Under the pieces are notes generated by a model. It was given only the letters and a program-made list of their open reading frames with translations. It did no database searches and had not been told where the DNA came from. The translations under genes and the position numbers were made by a program. Positions 28,157 to 36,807 of a stretch of DNA of 64,000 nt are shown in pieces. The stretch's first letter is position 1. Each line of letters starts with the position of its first letter. Source of the stretch: Sinobacterium caligoides (GTDB lineage Bacteria > Pseudomonadota > Gammaproteobacteria > Pseudomonadales > Sinobacteriaceae); assembly GCF_003752585.1 (NCBI RefSeq), contig NZ_RKHR01000011.1, positions 1 through 64,000 on the forward strand. The letters run 5' to 3'.

Positions 28157-28717
28157 TTAAACACTGAGGTAGGTCGTGTGCAGCGGTTCATAGTGCCGCC
28201 ACTCACCGCCATCGGGCAGTGCCTCGGCACTGCTACGATAGAGCACCATGCGGTTGACGCTGAGTGCAAAACCATCGACCGGCTCAAGTGGTAGCGGCAG
28301 TGGACACGCGGCGTTGCCGCGTAGCAGCGTTATGTGCGGCAGATAAGCGCGAGATGAAGCATACAGCCCTGCCGCCGTAAAGCGCTCAGCCAGCTGCGTC
28401 TGCAGTTGCATCAACACACTATTCGGCTGCGGCTGAAACGCCCACAGCTGGCGAGCGGCATTTTGCGCCGGCAGCAGGGCCAAACTATCGGCGGTAAAGT
28501 CGAGGTGGTGACAGGCGGCGGCGCTCTGTTCCATCAGCTCGATAACTGGTTCCGCCTCACCCTGCTCACCGAGAAATAGCAGAGTCAGGTGTAGGTTGCG
28601 CTCCGCCTGCCAGCTGCCGAAGCGGTCATCACCGTACTGCGGCAGCATCTGACAGAGCTGCTGGGCCAAGTCCGGCAATAATGGGATGGCGATGAACAAT
28701 CGCTGCGCCGTCACCAC
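28157..28717 (-). CDS. thpR: RNA 2',3'-cyclic phosphodiesterase (2'-5' RNA ligase family)
   Basis: About 186 residues with the two HxT motifs of the 2H phosphoesterase fold: NLHLTLLFLG (H43-T45) and YLPHITLLRG. The open frame extends to 28804, but this would overlap nudF deeply. Two consecutive GTGs at 28717 and 28714 straddle the nudF TGA and have GAGG about 6 nt upstream, giving the family N-terminus TAQRLFIAIPL. Translational coupling with nudF is likely. The enzyme opens 2',3'-cyclic phosphates on RNA; its physiological role is unclear. Confidence 0.85.
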   Translation of the reverse strand: MVTAQRLFIAIPLLPDLAQQLCQMLPQYGDDRFGSWQAERNLHLTLLFLGEQGEAEPVIELMEQSAAACHHLDFTADSLALLPAQNAARQLWAFQPQPNSVLMQLQTQLAERFTAAGLYASSRAYLPHITLLRGNAACPLPLPLEPVDGFALSVNRMVLYRSSAEALPDGGEWRHYEPLHTTYLSV

Positions 28718-29361
28718 TGTTGCCTCAAGCGGGTCACATTCATCTGTAACCACTGCATCGCGATCAGCGTACTGGCATTGTTCAAGCGCCCCTCGAGCAA
28801 CCACTGCCAGGCCTGATCACGCGTCAGCACATGCAGGCGAATATCTTCATGCTCATCACTCAGACCGTGCAAACCGCCCAGCTCGGCGCTGTCGACACTG
28901 GCGCAGAACAGCTCGATATATTCACTGCAGGCACCGGGGCTCGGGTAATAGCCCGCGATATGTTCCAGCTCACCGATGACACAGCCCGCCTCCTCTTCAG
29001 ATTCCCGACGAGCTACCGCCTCGGCGGTCTCGCCGGGCTCGATAATGCCCGCCACCACCTCGAACAGCCACGGTGTCGGTCGCTCACCACCCGGCAGCGT
29101 CGACGCCAGCGCCCCCACCCGAAACTGCTCTACCAGCGCCACGCTGTCGCGCGCCGCGTCGTAGAGTAACACCGCCGCCGCATTGCCCCGCTCAAACAGC
29201 TCGCGATGGTAGTCTTCACTCCACCCCCCCGCAAACAGGCGGTGCCTCAGGGTCAGCCCCTGGCAGCTAAAAAAACCCTGGTATAGCGGCTGACTATCGA
29301 GCAACTCGGCATCATCACGCGCAAACTGCTCGACCGTCTCTACCGACTTAGAAGCACTCAT
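28711..29361 (-). CDS. nudF: ADP-ribose pyrophosphatase (Nudix)
   Basis: 216 residues. The Nudix box GIIEPGETAEAVARRESEEEAG matches Gx5Ex7REUxEExGU exactly. The upstream segment ALVEQFRVGAL and the N-terminal GLTLRHRLFAGGWSE fit the NudF/ADP-ribose branch. It hydrolyses ADP-ribose to AMP and ribose-5-phosphate. Its stop codon is embedded in the thpR start region. In many gammaproteobacteria nudF lies near tolC/cpdA; here it heads a small nudF-thpR unit. Confidence 0.9.
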   Translation of the reverse strand: MSASKSVETVEQFARDDAELLDSQPLYQGFFSCQGLTLRHRLFAGGWSEDYHRELFERGNAAAVLLYDAARDSVALVEQFRVGALASTLPGGERPTPWLFEVVAGIIEPGETAEAVARRESEEEAGCVIGELEHIAGYYPSPGACSEYIELFCASVDSAELGGLHGLSDEHEDIRLHVLTRDQAWQWLLEGRLNNASTLIAMQWLQMNVTRLRQQW

Positions 29362-29478
29362 ATATTATTCCATCCCCGTTTCATTATAGGCGGCGAGCCT
29401 CGATCACTCGCTGCTACGCCAATTAAGACGTATCGACTATCCTTTGTATACTGCCATTCACCGTTATAGAGGTGTATT

Positions 29479-30462
29479 TTGCATCGACTCTATAAATATT
29501 ATCCGCCAGAAACCGCCCTCAACGTGCTGCAACAACAGACCCTGCGTTTCAGTGCCCCCCACCTACTCGGCGAGTTATTCTGCCCAGACCACAATGCCGA
29601 AGTGGATTTCAGCGCCGGCGAGTTGATTCACTGGCTCAGCGACTATCTGGTCGAACTGCTCTTCGCCGAGAGCAGTCCTGCGCCTCGAACAACATCAACG
29701 CCGCTATTACAGACCCTGCTGCAGTGGCGTGACACTGACCACTTCAAGAGTCGGGCCGAGGCTTATCAACACTTACAGCCGCTGATCCGGCCGCTGGTTC
29801 GGCACTTCTTTATCCACGCCGAAGACAGCCTTAACCAGTGGCGCTACTTCGCCCGACAGGTCCGCATCGGCTGTTACTGCCAGCAACCCGACAACCTATT
29901 CGCCTGGCAACATTACGGCGACCAACACCGCGGTATCGCCCTCGGCTTCACCCGCGCCAAGTTCTCTAAAGGCATGATCAGTCGGCCGCTGAGTTACCAC
30001 CCCCAGCCCGCCAGGCTGATTGATGCGCAACCACAACTCGACCGCATCGCCGCCAGCGAGTTTGTCGCCCCACGCCAAAACGAGTTCATCGAACTGCTCT
30101 GTCATAAATCGCTCGACCAACAGCAGGAGGCAGAATGGCGTGAATTTAAATTGCCGGCTCAGGATGAGAGCGGCGATTGCAACATACAGGACTGTCGCTA
30201 CTGGTATAACGAAGAGACCTTTAGCAAGCAGTCGCTCGAGGCACTGTACATTGGCGCCGCCACCGACATCAGCTGGCAGCGTTCACTGATCGAGTTTACC
30301 AAGAAGCACTACCCGAGCACCGATATCTATCGCTGGTCACCGGCACCCGGGCAATATGCCCTGCAGCGCGAGACCCTACACACAGGGCAACAACCCTCCG
30401 GCGAGCCACCGATACTAACGAGCACCGTTAACGCTCCCGAACAGACACGGCCGCACCAATGA
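29479..30462 (+). CDS. DUF2971-like protein
   Basis: 327 residues. The N-terminus LYKYYPPETALNVLQQQTLRFSAPHLL and the central CYCQQPDNLFAWQHYGDQHRGIALGF resemble the DUF2971 family pattern (a 'tYKY...L.FS.P' start and 'W..Ya..h.Gi.lgF' core). The start is TTG, supported by AGAGGTG 7 nt upstream; no in-frame ATG lies near. The last 30 residues are a Pro/Gln/Thr-rich tail. It stands alone on the plus strand between nudF and sbcB, and its end is 4 nt from the sbcB stop. Function is unknown; family assignment is by pattern only. Confidence 0.7.
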   Translation: MHRLYKYYPPETALNVLQQQTLRFSAPHLLGELFCPDHNAEVDFSAGELIHWLSDYLVELLFAESSPAPRTTSTPLLQTLLQWRDTDHFKSRAEAYQHLQPLIRPLVRHFFIHAEDSLNQWRYFARQVRIGCYCQQPDNLFAWQHYGDQHRGIALGFTRAKFSKGMISRPLSYHPQPARLIDAQPQLDRIAASEFVAPRQNEFIELLCHKSLDQQQEAEWREFKLPAQDESGDCNIQDCRYWYNEETFSKQSLEALYIGAATDISWQRSLIEFTKKHYPSTDIYRWSPAPGQYALQRETLHTGQQPSGEPPILTSTVNAPEQTRPHQ

Positions 30463-30466
30463 GTGG

Positions 30467-31918
30467 CTAACCGCCACCGATAATGTCGGCATACTCTACC
30501 AACGCCTGTAGGATTTGTTGCTGCTGATCCGAGCGCCCCTCGTTAAACAGCTGCTCGATCTTCAACATGTAATCCTCGAAGGTAATACTACCGCCACCGT
30601 TAGGATCCATCAGACGCAACTCGCGAAACTCCTGCCACTGTTGGTATTCGTCGAGACTCAGGGTCTCGGGATAGTTTCTGGCGCGGTAGCGAAACAGCAT
30701 CTCCTGTAGCCGACCATCGTCAAAGCTAAAGCTCGACTCCGCTAACTCGAGCGGCGCCATCTTGCGAATGCGCGCCATTGTCTGCTTGTCGTCACGGCTG
30801 AAGAAGCCACCGCTATAGAGCATACGGTCGGGGTCGGTAATCGCGGCAAACTCCCGTGGCTGACTATAGACTGCTAACAGCTTCGCCTTGATCGCCGCAA
30901 TGTCCTGCGTGCGCAGCGCCTTAAAGTTCTCTCGGTAGGCCTGCACATCGTGTCCCAGGCGCGCCGCCATCGCCGCATCCTCGGTAAACATCTTCGCCGG
31001 CCCAATCATCGGACTCTTGTTGAGATGGATGCTCTTTAACGCGGGACGCACGACCCCCGCCGGCAGGTCTCGTGCCGGCGTATAGAGCCACTGCGCAATC
31101 TCCTCCGCCGTCATCGCCACCAACGTTTGCGGGCTCTGCAATAGATCGAAGCAGATCACCTCATTCTTATTCACCGGATGGGTCAGTAACGGCACCACCA
31201 GCGAGATGCAGCCGCGGGCCGAGCCAAACATCCCCGAGACGTTAAATAATGGCGTCAGCTTATTCACGTCGACCATGCCGCCGACCACAGTCTTCTGCCG
31301 CAGCTTGAAGGCGTAGTCGAACAGCCTCGGTTGCTTCTCTTTGATCAACTTGGCGACGGCAATGGTCGCGTAGACATCGCTCAGCGCATCGTGGGCGTTC
31401 TCGTGACCGATGCCGTTGGCGGCGGTGAGCAGCTCTAAGCGAAAGCTGGGCAGGCCGTCATCGTTCAGCGGCCACTCAATCCCCTCCGGGCGCAGCGCAT
31501 AAGTCATGCGCAGTACATCGATCAAGTCCCAGCGGCTATTGCCGTTCAGGTATTCCCGCCCATAGGGGTCGATGAAGTTACGGTAAAAGCCATAGCGGCT
31601 GACCTCGTCGTCGAAACGGATGCTGTTATAGCCGACGCTACAGGTGTTGGGCCGTGACATCTGCTCGTCGATCAACGCCATAAACTCCGCCTCACACACC
31701 CCTTTACGCAGGCACTGCTGCGGCGTGACGCCGGTGATCAAGCACGCCTCCGGCTGCGGCAGCACATCGTCGGCGGGCTTGCAGTACCACATCATCGGCT
31801 CACCAATGATGTTCAGTTCCATATCGGTACGGATGGCGGCAAACTGGCTGGGGCGGTCGCGCGAGGGGTCGACGCCGAAGGTCTCGTAGTCGTGCCAGAG
31901 AAAGGTCGGGGTGTTCAT
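30467..31918 (-). CDS. sbcB: Exodeoxyribonuclease I
   Basis: 483 residues (E. coli ExoI 475). The DEDDh exonuclease domain starts FLWHDYETFGVDPSRDRPSQFAAIRTD (ExoI motif with first D and E) and includes NGIGHENAHDALSDVYATI. The C-terminal SH3-like and helical regions (MIGPAKMF, RYRARNYPETLS) follow. It degrades single-stranded DNA 3' to 5' and binds SSB, in recombination and mismatch repair. No clear ribosome site is visible before the ATG. Convergent with the DUF2971-like gene. Confidence 0.95.
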   Translation of the reverse strand: MNTPTFLWHDYETFGVDPSRDRPSQFAAIRTDMELNIIGEPMMWYCKPADDVLPQPEACLITGVTPQQCLRKGVCEAEFMALIDEQMSRPNTCSVGYNSIRFDDEVSRYGFYRNFIDPYGREYLNGNSRWDLIDVLRMTYALRPEGIEWPLNDDGLPSFRLELLTAANGIGHENAHDALSDVYATIAVAKLIKEKQPRLFDYAFKLRQKTVVGGMVDVNKLTPLFNVSGMFGSARGCISLVVPLLTHPVNKNEVICFDLLQSPQTLVAMTAEEIAQWLYTPARDLPAGVVRPALKSIHLNKSPMIGPAKMFTEDAAMAARLGHDVQAYRENFKALRTQDIAAIKAKLLAVYSQPREFAAITDPDRMLYSGGFFSRDDKQTMARIRKMAPLELAESSFSFDDGRLQEMLFRYRARNYPETLSLDEYQQWQEFRELRLMDPNGGGSITFEDYMLKIEQLFNEGRSDQQQQILQALVEYADIIGGG

Positions 31919-32006
31919 AGCGGCGGGAGGTCTCGAATGAATGATGAAGTAAACGCGTCATCACTATAGCACACGGCGCAGCGCGCCATAACGCCGCGCA
32001 ATAGCG

Positions 32007-32058
32007 CTAACCAATAACGCGATCTAATAACACTAGCCAATAAAACTAACGAATAATC
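32007..32058. repeat. Degenerate 13-bp tandem repeat (four units)
   Basis: Units start at 32007, 32020, 32033 and 32046: CTAACCAATAACG, CGATCTAATAACA, CTAGCCAATAAAA, CTAACGAATAATC. A weaker unit may precede them at 31994. It lies upstream of sbcB (minus) and beyond the sstT stop. No gene overlaps it. Confidence 0.6.
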
Positions 32059-32072
32059 TAAGGCTCAACAGA

Positions 32073-32116
32073 CACATCCTCAAGCTGCCGTCACAAACAG
32101 CACCTTGAGGCGTGTG
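32073..32116. other. Long imperfect hairpin after sstT
   Basis: CCTCAAG (32078-32084) pairs with CTTGAGG (32104-32110). Flanking ACACA/TGTGT and inner CTG/CAG extend the stem with small bulges. It lies 15-50 nt past the sstT stop and could be its terminator, but no U-tract follows on the minus strand. Confidence 0.5.
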
Positions 32117-32130
32117 TTAGTAAAGCGCTA

Positions 32131-33312
32131 TCAGCGATCGTTGCTGTGATCGGCGGCATAGGTGTAGATAACATCGGAGCTGGAGTTCAGCGCCGTCTCC
32201 GCCGAGTCCTGAATCACACTGATGATGAAGCCGATGGCTACCACCTGCATGGCGATATCGTAGTCGATACCAAACAGTGAGGCTGCCAGCGGGATCAATA
32301 GCAGGCTGCCCGATGGCACGCCCGAGGCACCACAGGCGGCGAGCGCGGCAATAATACACAGCACCAGCGCACTGCCTATCGACACATCGATGCCCATCGT
32401 GTTCGCCGCCGCCAGCGCCATCACGGTGATGGTGATCGCCGCGCCAGCCATATTCACCGTCGCACCAATGGGGATGGTGACAGTGAACAGTGAGCGCGAG
32501 ATGCCCAACTGCTGACACAGGTCGAGGTTGACGGGGATATTCGCCGCCGAGCTGCGAGTAAAGAAGGCAGTGATGCCCGACTGGCGCAGGCAACGCAACA
32601 CCACCGGATAAGGGTTGCGACGGGTCAATAGGAACACCAACAGCGGGTTCACCAGCAGCGCCATGATCAACATGCAGCTAACTAACAATACCGCTAGGTG
32701 CAGGTAGTTCATCAACGCTTCCACCCCGGCGCCAGCTACTGTAGTACAAACCAGGCCGAAAATACCGAGGGGAGCAAACTTGATGATTTTGGTGACGATA
32801 CTGGTCAGCGCATCGGCGACCACGGCAATACTGCTTTTGAAACCCTCCGGCGCCTGCTTGAAGGCCAAACCCAGCGCTACCGCCCAGCTCAGAGCACCGA
32901 GGAAGTTGCCGGTCAACAGGGCATGCACCGGGTTATCGACCAGGCTCAGCAAGACGTTGATCAACACCTCGCTGACGTGCTGCGGTGGCGCGCCCTCGGC
33001 AACATTCACCAGCGCCAGCGTCTGTGGAAATAGGAAGCTCATCAACACCGCGACAGTGGCGGCGCAAAACGTCCCCAACAAGTACAGCACCAACGTCTTC
33101 ACCACCTTAGCACTGCCGACACCGGCCTCTTTATTAGCGATCGCCGACATTACCAGCACAAAGACCAGCACCGGCGCGATGGCCTTCAACACACCGACAA
33201 ACAACTGTCCGAGAATAGCGAAGTGTTGCGCCCACGCTGGCGCGACACTGGCAAATAATGCGCCGATGGCAACGGCAATTAGTATTTGCACAACAATTGT
33301 TGGCTTCTTCAT
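32131..33312 (-). CDS. sstT: Sodium:serine/threonine symporter (DAACS family)
   Basis: A 393-residue inner-membrane transporter with eight or more hydrophobic segments. DAACS signatures are clear: the AFFTRSSAANIPVNLDLCQQLGISRSL segment and TIPIGATVNMAGAAITITVMALA, followed by SGVPSGSLLLIP. These match SstT rather than the longer GltP/DctA. It should take up Ser/Thr with Na+. AGGA lies 7 nt before the start. It is leftward and appears monocistronic; a terminator for the neighbouring fumarase separates them. Confidence 0.9.
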   Translation of the reverse strand: MKKPTIVVQILIAVAIGALFASVAPAWAQHFAILGQLFVGVLKAIAPVLVFVLVMSAIANKEAGVGSAKVVKTLVLYLLGTFCAATVAVLMSFLFPQTLALVNVAEGAPPQHVSEVLINVLLSLVDNPVHALLTGNFLGALSWAVALGLAFKQAPEGFKSSIAVVADALTSIVTKIIKFAPLGIFGLVCTTVAGAGVEALMNYLHLAVLLVSCMLIMALLVNPLLVFLLTRRNPYPVVLRCLRQSGITAFFTRSSAANIPVNLDLCQQLGISRSLFTVTIPIGATVNMAGAAITITVMALAAANTMGIDVSIGSALVLCIIAALAACGASGVPSGSLLLIPLAASLFGIDYDIAMQVVAIGFIISVIQDSAETALNSSSDVIYTYAADHSNDR

Positions 33313-33480
33313 AGCGGTCCTATTTCAATGGCTCGATGGGGGAAAACATCCTTGGGGGAAGAAGCATACCCAGATCACCGCTCAGGTCAAAGCTTAGTAA
33401 GCACTATTTTCCCCGCTCGGCTTTGCCACTGAACATCAACGCCATCAGCGTCCATAACTGACGACCATATATAACAAGCA

Positions 33481-33516
33481 AAAAAGCCCTCACTGCGAGC
33501 AGCGAGGGCTTTTTTC
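33481..33516. terminator. Bidirectional terminator after fumarase
   Basis: A6-GCCCTC (33481-33492) and GAGGGC-T6 (33505-33516) form a symmetric hairpin with an inner CTG/CAG stem. It lies 21 nt past the fumarase stop on the minus strand. Confidence 0.9.
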
Positions 33517-33537
33517 TAACGCTAGTCGAGGAGGTGC

Positions 33538-35055
33538 TTACTTCACCTCGACAATCTGCTCCTTAATCTTCTCGGCCCAGATCTGCGGGCCGGTTTTGTG
33601 TACCGACACCCCTAGGCTATCGACCGCGACGGTCACCGGCATATCGACCACGTCAAACTCGTAGATCGCCTCCATGCCCAGCTCCGGGAAGCCCACGACT
33701 TCGGCATTCTTCACCGCCTGCGAGACCAGGTAGGCTGCACCACCGACGGCCATCAGATAGGTCGACTTGGCATCTTTAATCGCCTCGATCGCCGCATCGC
33801 CGCGCTCGGCCTTACCGATCATGCCCATCAAGCCCGTCTGTTCGAGGACTTGGCGGGTAAACTTATCCATCCGCGTCGCCGTGGTCGGACCGGCGGGGCC
33901 GACGGCCTCGTCGCGTACGGGGTCAACAGGCCCCACGTAGTAGATGAAACGTCCCTTCAAGTCGACCGGCAGCTGCTCGCCGTTGTTGAGCATCTCGACG
34001 ATCTTCTTGTGCGCCGCATCGCGACCAGTCAGCATCTTACCGCTGAGTAAGATGGTGTCGCCACTGCGCAAGGTCTCCATCTCCGCCTGGGTCACGTCTT
34101 GCAGGTTCACCCGCTTGACGTCATCGCCACTGGCGCGGCTAATCTCAGGCCAGTCTTCCAGCTTCGGTGGTGTCTGCAGCGCCGGCCCGGTGCCGTCGAG
34201 CTCGAAGTGGGCGTGTCGTGTCGCCGCACAGTTGGGGATCATACAGACCGGTAGCGAGGCCGCGTGTGTCGGCGCATCCATGATCTTGATGTCCAATACC
34301 GTGGTCAGGCCGCCCAGGCCCTGGGCGCCAATGCCAAGCTCGTTGACCGCCTCCATCAACTCTAAACGCAGCTCTTCGACCCGGTTCTGTGGGCCGCGCT
34401 GACGCAGCTCGTGGATGTCGATCGGGTCCATCAGTGATTCCTTGGCCATCACCGCCGCCTTCTCAGCGGTACCGCCGATGCCGATGCCGAGCATGCCCGG
34501 TGGGCACCAGCCCGCACCCATCGTCGGCACGGTCTTCTTCACCCAGTCGACAATTGAGTCGGAGGGGTTAAGCATCACCATCTTCGACTTGTTCTCGGAA
34601 CCACCGCCCTTCGCTGCCACCTGAATATCGACGGTATTGCCCTCGACCACTTCGTAGTGGATGACCGCTGGCGTATTGTCTTTGGTGTTGACCCGCGCGC
34701 CGGCAGGATCGGCTAGAATCGAGGCTCGCAACACGTTGTCAGGATGAGTATAGGCGCGGCGAACGCCTTCGTTGATCATGTCGGTCACCGACATCGTCGC
34801 GTCCCACTGCACGTCCATACCGACCTTACAGAAAACGGTGACAATACCGGTGTCCTGGCAGATCGGGCGCTTGCCCTCGGCACACATACGCGAGTTGATC
34901 AGGATTTGTGCCATCGCATCTTTCGCCGCTGGCGACTCTTCACGCAGATAGGCCTCATGGACCCCCTGGATAAAGTCGAGCGGATGATAGTACGAGATAT
35001 ATTGCAGCGCATCGGCCACGCTATCGATCAGGTCGTCTTGACGGATCACGGTCAT
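33538..35055 (-). CDS. Class I fumarate hydratase (4Fe-4S)
   Basis: 505 residues, the length typical of Pseudomonas class I fumarases. The N-terminal alpha-like domain has ICQDTGIVTVF with C66; further cluster cysteines are in GAGWCPPGM and VCMIPNCAATRHAHFELDG. The C-terminal beta-like domain has GPTTATRMDKFTRQVLEQTGLMGMIGKAERG. It interconverts fumarate and malate in the TCA cycle with an oxygen-sensitive cluster. A strong ribosome site GAGGAGT is 8 nt upstream. It is flanked by hairpin terminators on both sides, so it is probably a single-gene unit. Confidence 0.95.
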   Translation of the reverse strand: MTVIRQDDLIDSVADALQYISYYHPLDFIQGVHEAYLREESPAAKDAMAQILINSRMCAEGKRPICQDTGIVTVFCKVGMDVQWDATMSVTDMINEGVRRAYTHPDNVLRASILADPAGARVNTKDNTPAVIHYEVVEGNTVDIQVAAKGGGSENKSKMVMLNPSDSIVDWVKKTVPTMGAGWCPPGMLGIGIGGTAEKAAVMAKESLMDPIDIHELRQRGPQNRVEELRLELMEAVNELGIGAQGLGGLTTVLDIKIMDAPTHAASLPVCMIPNCAATRHAHFELDGTGPALQTPPKLEDWPEISRASGDDVKRVNLQDVTQAEMETLRSGDTILLSGKMLTGRDAAHKKIVEMLNNGEQLPVDLKGRFIYYVGPVDPVRDEAVGPAGPTTATRMDKFTRQVLEQTGLMGMIGKAERGDAAIEAIKDAKSTYLMAVGGAAYLVSQAVKNAEVVGFPELGMEAIYEFDVVDMPVTVAVDSLGVSVHKTGPQIWAEKIKEQIVEVK

Positions 35056-35276
35056 CGAAGTTACTCCTCAGCTTGAACCATAGTGGCGGTCGAGCGCCGC
35101 CTACGTATTATCGGTAGCGCTATAGCCAGCAGGGTAGATGGTCCCCCCCTCCCCTCGACACAACAGCTGCCCGTTTTGGCGGTGATTGTACACGATTTAG
35201 CGACACACTGCGGCCTGATTACAACAGCCCCTCGCGTTTACAGGTTATGGTGCAGCAAGATCATTTCGTCAGTAAC

Positions 35277-35303
35277 AAAAACGGCCGCTAAGCGGCCGTT
35301 TTT
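35277..35303. terminator. Bidirectional terminator after the coiled-coil gene
   Basis: AAAAACGGCCGC and GCGGCCGTTTTT form a 12-bp perfect stem with a TAA loop, U-run on either strand. It lies 23 nt past the stop of the gene at 35326-36120. Confidence 0.92.
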
Positions 35304-35325
35304 ATCATCAGGCTAACGATTGCGC

Positions 35326-36120
35326 TTAGCCCTTCTCCAGAGCCGATAGACGCTGGTTGACCTGCTTGCGATAACCGTTGAAAGAATCAACCCACTCGCT
35401 CAAGTCCTTCAGCTGTTGCTCGGTGCTGCCACCGCTGTGCTTGAGCTTATTACCGGCATCGACCAGCTGACGCAGCTGGCGCTGCTGCTCTTCGACCGTC
35501 TGCTCCAGCGTATCGACGCTGAGATTAGTGGCCAAGCCCTGATCGGCCAGCGACTTCAACTTACTGCTGTTGCTATCGCTTTTAGCTGTCGCCACCTTGA
35601 GCGCCGCCATCTTAGTATTCAGTTCTTTCTGTAGCGTCTTCAGCGCCGCCGCCTGTGTACTGAGCTGACCGTTACTCGCCTTACTGGTCTTCAACAGGGC
35701 GTTACGCGCCGCCCACAACTTGTCGATTTGACTATAGTGCTCGTCGACTTTCTTACCCATTTCCTTGATCTTCAACGACATCGTCTGCGAGGACTCGTTC
35801 ATCGACTCATCGCTGCTCGACAGTCGCGCCTCCAGCGCCCCCAATCGGGTATCGGCCTGTTCAAGCCCCTGCTTAGTCAGCTGCAGCTGCTGATACAGAT
35901 AGTAAGAGGCACCGCCGGCCAACAGCGCCAACAACAGCGCCAGCAAAGCCGCCACGGTCCAAAAACTGCTGCCCTGCTTCTGCGCTGTCGCCGCTGGTGC
36001 CGGCGCATGGCTGTGAGCTGTCGCACGGGGCTTGTGGCCTGTGGAATTCGCTCGCGACTCATCGCGCTCTGGAATTAGGCTGGGAATATCATTTAAATCA
36101 TCCAGATCCTTTCTAGGCAT
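35326..36120 (-). CDS. Single-pass membrane protein with periplasmic coiled coil
   Basis: 264 residues, not recognised. The first 50 residues are polar and Ala/Pro/His-rich, predicted cytoplasmic. One strong membrane helix lies at about 53-77 (FWTVAALLALLLALLAGGASYYLY). Residues 80-264 are heptad-like, rich in Leu, Gln, Lys and Ser, typical of a long coiled coil reaching into the periplasm. AAGGAAG precedes the start. It lies upstream of fumarase on the same strand, but a strong terminator intervenes. Similar ATPase-annotated or hypothetical coiled-coil proteins occur beside fumarase in Pseudomonas; I infer positional but not functional kinship. Confidence 0.7.
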   Translation of the reverse strand: MPRKDLDDLNDIPSLIPERDESRANSTGHKPRATAHSHAPAPAATAQKQGSSFWTVAALLALLLALLAGGASYYLYQQLQLTKQGLEQADTRLGALEARLSSSDESMNESSQTMSLKIKEMGKKVDEHYSQIDKLWAARNALLKTSKASNGQLSTQAAALKTLQKELNTKMAALKVATAKSDSNSSKLKSLADQGLATNLSVDTLEQTVEEQQRQLRQLVDAGNKLKHSGGSTEQQLKDLSEWVDSFNGYRKQVNQRLSALEKG

Positions 36121-36262
36121 CGGTACTTCCTTCGCGTGTTTAGGCTATTAATGGGATTTCAGCCCGCCAAATTAGCAGCATTCCCCGCTTAACGCCATAT
36201 CCCTTGGCAAGCCGATGACACAAGCTTGCGTATTGCCAATAATAAAAGGCGTTTAAATCGCC

Positions 36263-36781
36263 TTATGCTTCCTGCGTCACACTTTGTGGTGGCCGTCCCG
36301 CGACCATGATCTCAGCCTGCCCCTGCTCTAACTGACTCACTAAAGTGCTGGTGGGGGTAAATTGAGAGGCCGTGATGCGCCACTGACCATCGATCAGCCG
36401 ATAGCGGTCCGCATAGACGCCACCGAGCTGGGTAAGGGTATTCTCCTCACTGTTGATAAGAAAGTAGTACAGCCCCCACTCACCCTCGGCCTGCTCCTCA
36501 TCCAGCAGCGTAATGCGTGGGTTCTGGCCGTGATGCATCTCCACCATGTGCTGGTGATTACCGACGTTGTCGAACAGCGCCAGCAGTTCATCGCGGTGCC
36601 GGAAGCAGCCCACGGCACCGTAGTCGATATCGATCTCACCCTCGGCGAAGCAATCGCGAATTAGCGTCAGCTGCTTGCTATCGCAGGCGGACAGATAACG
36701 CGCCTTCAGCTGCTTAATCGCCTCGATTGCCTCCAACCGCTGTACTCTCTTCTGCAGGGACTGCAACTCTTCATTGGTCAT
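36263..36781 (-). CDS. SnoaL-like (NTF2-fold) protein
   Basis: About 172 residues. The pattern EAIKQLKARYLSACDSKQLTLIRDCFAEGEIDIDYG and the late YADRYRLIDGQWRITASQF match the SnoaL-like NTF2 fold, a family of small dehydratases, isomerases and binding proteins. Three consecutive start codons (GTG 36787, ATG 36784, ATG 36781) follow AAGGAG; the last has the best spacing. It starts 20 nt after the SDR stop, and the two are likely cotranscribed. The substrate is unknown. Confidence 0.75.
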   Translation of the reverse strand: MTNEELQSLQKRVQRLEAIEAIKQLKARYLSACDSKQLTLIRDCFAEGEIDIDYGAVGCFRHRDELLALFDNVGNHQHMVEMHHGQNPRITLLDEEQAEGEWGLYYFLINSEENTLTQLGGVYADRYRLIDGQWRITASQFTPTSTLVSQLEQGQAEIMVAGRPPQSVTQEA

Positions 36782-36807
36782 CATCACTCCTTGATTTGCT
36801 TATAAGG

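Noticed and set aside
31926-31966. Short plus-strand ORF (MNDEVNASSL) after GGGAGGT upstream of sbcB
   Set aside because: Only ten codons, overlaps the sbcB control region, no other support; could be chance.
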